Assembly (NCBI RefSeq): GCF_020529025.1
Contig: NZ_JACNMM010000003.1
Coordinates: forward strand, 248,001 to 312,000
Origin: Oceaniglobus trochenteri
GTDB lineage: Bacteria > Pseudomonadota > Alphaproteobacteria > Rhodobacterales > Rhodobacteraceae
Length of the DNA stretch: 64,000 nucleotides
Direction of reading: 5' to 3'
Part shown: piece after piece, positions 61,636 to 64,000 of the stretch
How positions within the stretch are numbered: the first letter of the stretch is position 1
Layout: every line of letters starts with the position of its first letter
Made by a program: the position numbers and the translations under genes
Notes under the pieces: model-generated
Told to the model about the DNA's origin: nothing
What the model saw: the letters and a program-made list of their open reading frames with translations, nothing else
Databases searched by the model: none

Positions 61636-62897
61636 GACCGATAGTCGGCGTTGATGGTGATGTACTGATGCGTCAGATCACAGGTCCAGACGATGGAGCG
61701 GCCCGCACCCAGCCCCAGATCAACGTTGATCGCCAGATCCTGCTGCTTCATGTAGTCCGCGCCGCTCTGTTCCGTATAGGCGGGCGAAACCCAGCCATTC
61801 TCGGCCACCAGGATATCGCCCAGTTGGATCGTCAGGCGGTCACGGTCGGCCTTCGCGCCCGACTTTCCGACGGCCATGACGATACGGCCCCAGTTCGGAT
61901 CCTCCCCGGCGATGGCGGTTTTCACCAGCGGCGAGTTTGCGATGGCCATGGCCACCTTGCGTGCATCGGCATCGGACTCGGCGCCTGCCACGTTGACGGT
62001 GACGAATTTCGTCGCGCCCTCGCCATCGCGGACCACCTGGTGGGCCAGGTCCAGCATCACCTTTTCAAGGGCGGCGCCAAAGGCCAGCGCTTCGGGCGAA
62101 CCGGCGTCGGTGATCGGCGCATTGCCGGCGGCGCCCGTGGCGGCCATCAGAAGGGTGTCGGATGTCGAGGTGTCGCTGTCGACGGTGATGGCGTTGAACG
62201 AGGTTTCATTCAATCGGCTGACCAACTGTTGCAGCACCGGCTGCGCGATGGCGGCATCGGTGAAGATATAGACCAGCATCGTCGCCATATCGGGCGCGAT
62301 CATGCCCGAGCCCTTGGCGATTCCGGCGATGTTGACGGCCACATCACCGATATCGGCGCTGGCCGCTGCCCCCTTCGGGAAGGTGTCGGTGGTCATGATT
62401 GCCTTCGCCGCGGCCTCGATGTCATCGCTTGAAAGACTGCCGCGCAATTCGGCCAGCTTGGCGGTGATCCGGTCATCGGGCAGGGGCTGACCGATGACGC
62501 CGGTGGACGAGGAAAAGACCCGGTCTTCGGGAATGCCCAGGGTTTCGGCGACGCCACGGGTGACGCGCGAAACCGATTCCATCCCGGCCTTGCCGGTGAA
62601 GGCATTGGAATTGCCCGAGTTCACGATGATCGCCGCGCCCTCGTTCGAGTCACGCCCGATCTTGGCCTGGCAGTCCAGCACCGGGGCCGAGCGTGTGGCC
62701 GAGCGGGTGAAAACCCCCGCCATGGCCGTTCCGGGCGCAAGGCGGGCCAGCATCACGTCGGTGCGGTTGCGGTATTTCACGCCCGCCGCCACCGAGGCGA
62801 ATTCCACGCCGCCGATCACCGGCAGGGCGGGGAATCCCCCGGCCGGAGCCAGGGGGGAAACAGGATTGGCGGCTTTGGTTTTCGTCTGGTCGGTCAT
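61632..62897 (-). CDS. argJ: Bifunctional ornithine acetyltransferase / N-acetylglutamate synthase
   Basis: A 421-residue ArgJ, which recycles the acetyl group in the arginine pathway. The self-cleavage site with nucleophilic Thr is in PDMATMLVYIFTDA, near residue 205, and TRSATRSAPVLDCQ and SGNSNAFTGKAG are family marks. The ATG at 62897 with GGGAGTGG upstream is preferred. Complete subfamily length. Downstream of the PPIase gene after 31 bases. Confidence 0.94.
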   Translation of the reverse strand: MTDQTKTKAANPVSPLAPAGGFPALPVIGGVEFASVAAGVKYRNRTDVMLARLAPGTAMAGVFTRSATRSAPVLDCQAKIGRDSNEGAAIIVNSGNSNAFTGKAGMESVSRVTRGVAETLGIPEDRVFSSSTGVIGQPLPDDRITAKLAELRGSLSSDDIEAAAKAIMTTDTFPKGAAASADIGDVAVNIAGIAKGSGMIAPDMATMLVYIFTDAAIAQPVLQQLVSRLNETSFNAITVDSDTSTSDTLLMAATGAAGNAPITDAGSPEALAFGAALEKVMLDLAHQVVRDGEGATKFVTVNVAGAESDADARKVAMAIANSPLVKTAIAGEDPNWGRIVMAVGKSGAKADRDRLTIQLGDILVAENGWVSPAYTEQSGADYMKQQDLAINVDLGLGAGRSIVWTCDLTHQYITINADYRS

Positions 62898-62928
62898 TCT
62901 GCCGCCACTCCCTTTGTCTTTGTATCGT

Positions 62929-63768
62929 TTATTTGCCCAGAAGTTCACCGTTGCGCAGCAGCGCGGGGTCGATCTCGCCGGTGTCGGGGCGGTTGATCTC
63001 GGCCGATTCGGTCACTTCGGCGATCATGTCCTGAACCGCTTTCTGCCGCACGCCGTCGGACAGTTCCTCGCGCACGTCGTCAAGCGAGGGGGCCTCTTTC
63101 TGGCGGGTGTCGGTCAGGATCAGGACGTGCCAGCCGAATTGCGTCTGCACCGGCTCGGAGATTTCGCCGACCTTCAGTTCCATCACAGCCTGTTCGAACT
63201 CGGGCACCATCATGCCCTGGCCGAACCACCCCAGCTCACCGCCGTTGGGGCCCGAGGGGCCGGTGGATTTTTCCTTGGCCAGTTCGGCAAAGTCGGCACC
63301 GCCGTTCAGCTCTTCGATCAGGGCCTTGGCCTCGTCCTCGGTCTCGACCAGGATGTGGCTGGCTTGGTATTCCATCTCGGGCTCGGCATTGCCGTAGGCT
63401 TCGTCATAGGCGGCCTGAAGGTCTTCGTCCGAAACCTCGGCGCGGGCCTTCTCGTCGATCACCTCACCGGCCAGAAGGGCGCGGCGTTCGTTTTCGAGGA
63501 TCAGCTGCGCGCGCTTGTCCAGCTCGCCCACCTGCTGGCCCAGGGCCGTCTGCTGGATCAGCTGTTCCAGGATGCCGTCAAACAGAACCTGGTCGGGAAG
63601 CTGCTTGTACTGGTCGGGCAGGCGTTGTTCGAGAACGATCATGTGACCCAGCGTAATGTCGGTGCCGTTCACCGTCGCGACGACCGTATCGGCGTCCTGG
63701 GCGAAACCGGGAGTGGCGAGGGCCAGCATCATTGCTCCGACGGCGGGGATTACGTTTCGTTTCGACAT
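62929..63768 (-). CDS. Parvulin-type peptidyl-prolyl isomerase, exported
   Basis: A 279-residue protein with a signal peptide (ends GFAQ), a SurA-N-like helical region (about 25-120), and a parvulin domain (about 135-235: ASHILVETEDEAKAL, GGELGWFGQGMMVPEFEQAV, PVQTQFGWHVLIL). It is probably a periplasmic folding factor like PpiD/PrsA. It is divergent to secA, and the three genes PPIase-argJ-mutT read away. Confidence 0.92.
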   Translation of the reverse strand: MSKRNVIPAVGAMMLALATPGFAQDADTVVATVNGTDITLGHMIVLEQRLPDQYKQLPDQVLFDGILEQLIQQTALGQQVGELDKRAQLILENERRALLAGEVIDEKARAEVSDEDLQAAYDEAYGNAEPEMEYQASHILVETEDEAKALIEELNGGADFAELAKEKSTGPSGPNGGELGWFGQGMMVPEFEQAVMELKVGEISEPVQTQFGWHVLILTDTRQKEAPSLDDVREELSDGVRQKAVQDMIAEVTESAEINRPDTGEIDPALLRNGELLGK

Positions 63769-63933
63769 TCAATTGTCCTTCCTGTCGGCCCTTGCGGGCC
63801 TTGACGTTGACACTATGTGGGCCGCCCCTTACATCGCTTCATGGCCATGAGGGGGCCCGTATTCTTGCCGTATCTATTGTGGCCTGCGGGCATGGGCAAG
63901 CAATCCCCTTTCAAGAAGCCGTCAGGAGAGAAC

Positions 63934-64000
63934 ATGCTGGGTATCGGAACTGTCGCGAAAAAGATCTTTGGCACGCCCAATGATCGCAAGGTCAAGTCGG
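63934..64000 (+). CDS. secA: SecA preprotein translocase ATPase (5' end only)
   Basis: The first 22 codons (MLGIGTVAKKIFGTPNDRKVKS) of SecA, whose N terminus is conserved as MLG-G--AKK-FGTPNDRKVK. AGGAGAG precedes the ATG. The rest lies outside the window. The divergent partner is a periplasmic isomerase, as in other Rhodobacterales. Confidence 0.88.
   Translation, partial: MLGIGTVAKKIFGTPNDRKVKS

Noticed and set aside
1-64000. CRISPR arrays, insertion sequences, phage or toxin-antitoxin genes
   Set aside because: No regular spaced repeats, transposase, integrase or inverted terminal repeats were seen; gene content is core chromosomal.

Overview
This is a GC-rich alphaproteobacterial chromosome segment that reads as the replication-origin region of a Rhodobacteraceae (Roseobacter/Rhodobacter-type) bacterium. 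The grounds are the gene order maf / origin-like gap / hemJ-rho-mnmE-mnmG-rsmG-parA-parB-hemW-rdgB-rph-hrcA-grpE, protein sequences that resemble Rhodobacter CrtE, HemA and cytochrome c2, an alphaproteobacterial Tim44-like protein, and a Roseobacter-type voltage-gated sodium channel. No rRNA, tRNA, insertion sequence, prophage or CRISPR array was seen. The window starts inside mltA and ends 22 codons into secA.

Layout. 1-5297: mltA and a Tim44-like gene (minus), fxsA and secB (plus), then a tight minus-strand operon maf-aroE-coaE-dnaQ. 5298-5715: a gene-free gap with an AT-rich block, near-consensus DnaA boxes and GANTC sites, the probable oriC. Genes lead away from it on both sides. 5716-13099: hemJ, rho, the tRNA-modification genes mnmE/mnmG, rsmG and the parAB partition genes, with three parS sites embedded in mnmG, rsmG and parB. 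13096-20736: hemW-rdgB-rph (minus), hrcA-grpE (plus), mutS and an exported msrA (minus). 20850-26863: sulfotransferase-like gene, two small exported proteins, argG, ilvA, and a divergent Hpt / response-regulator-PP2C pair.

26997-31226 holds crtE, idi, hemA and the cytochrome c2 gene cycA, genes found in or beside photosynthesis gene clusters of relatives, with no bch, puf or puh gene in the window. 31279-44208: Nudix enzymes, hslO, cca, a pair of ABC exporters with a small P-loop gene, an RlmD-type RNA methyltransferase, a NaChBac-like channel, a group of cell-wall proteins (two L,D-transpeptidases and a CAP lipoprotein) and ferrochelatase.

44270-53508: NDUFAF5/BioC-like methyltransferase, comF, grxC, ubiG, prolyl iminopeptidase, then a complete peptide-type ABC importer with a fused double ATPase. 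53520-60900: a hybrid histidine kinase and the rimP-nusA-ylxR-infB translation/transcription operon. 60948-64000: a 42-aa conserved-looking small protein, mutT-argJ-PPIase (minus), and the start of secA.

Most genes are housekeeping. The more unusual features are the oriC/parS architecture (including a parS over the mnmG start), the isolated carotenoid/tetrapyrrole/cytochrome genes, the split phosphorelay parts, several uncharacterised small exported proteins, and hairpins placed at translation starts.
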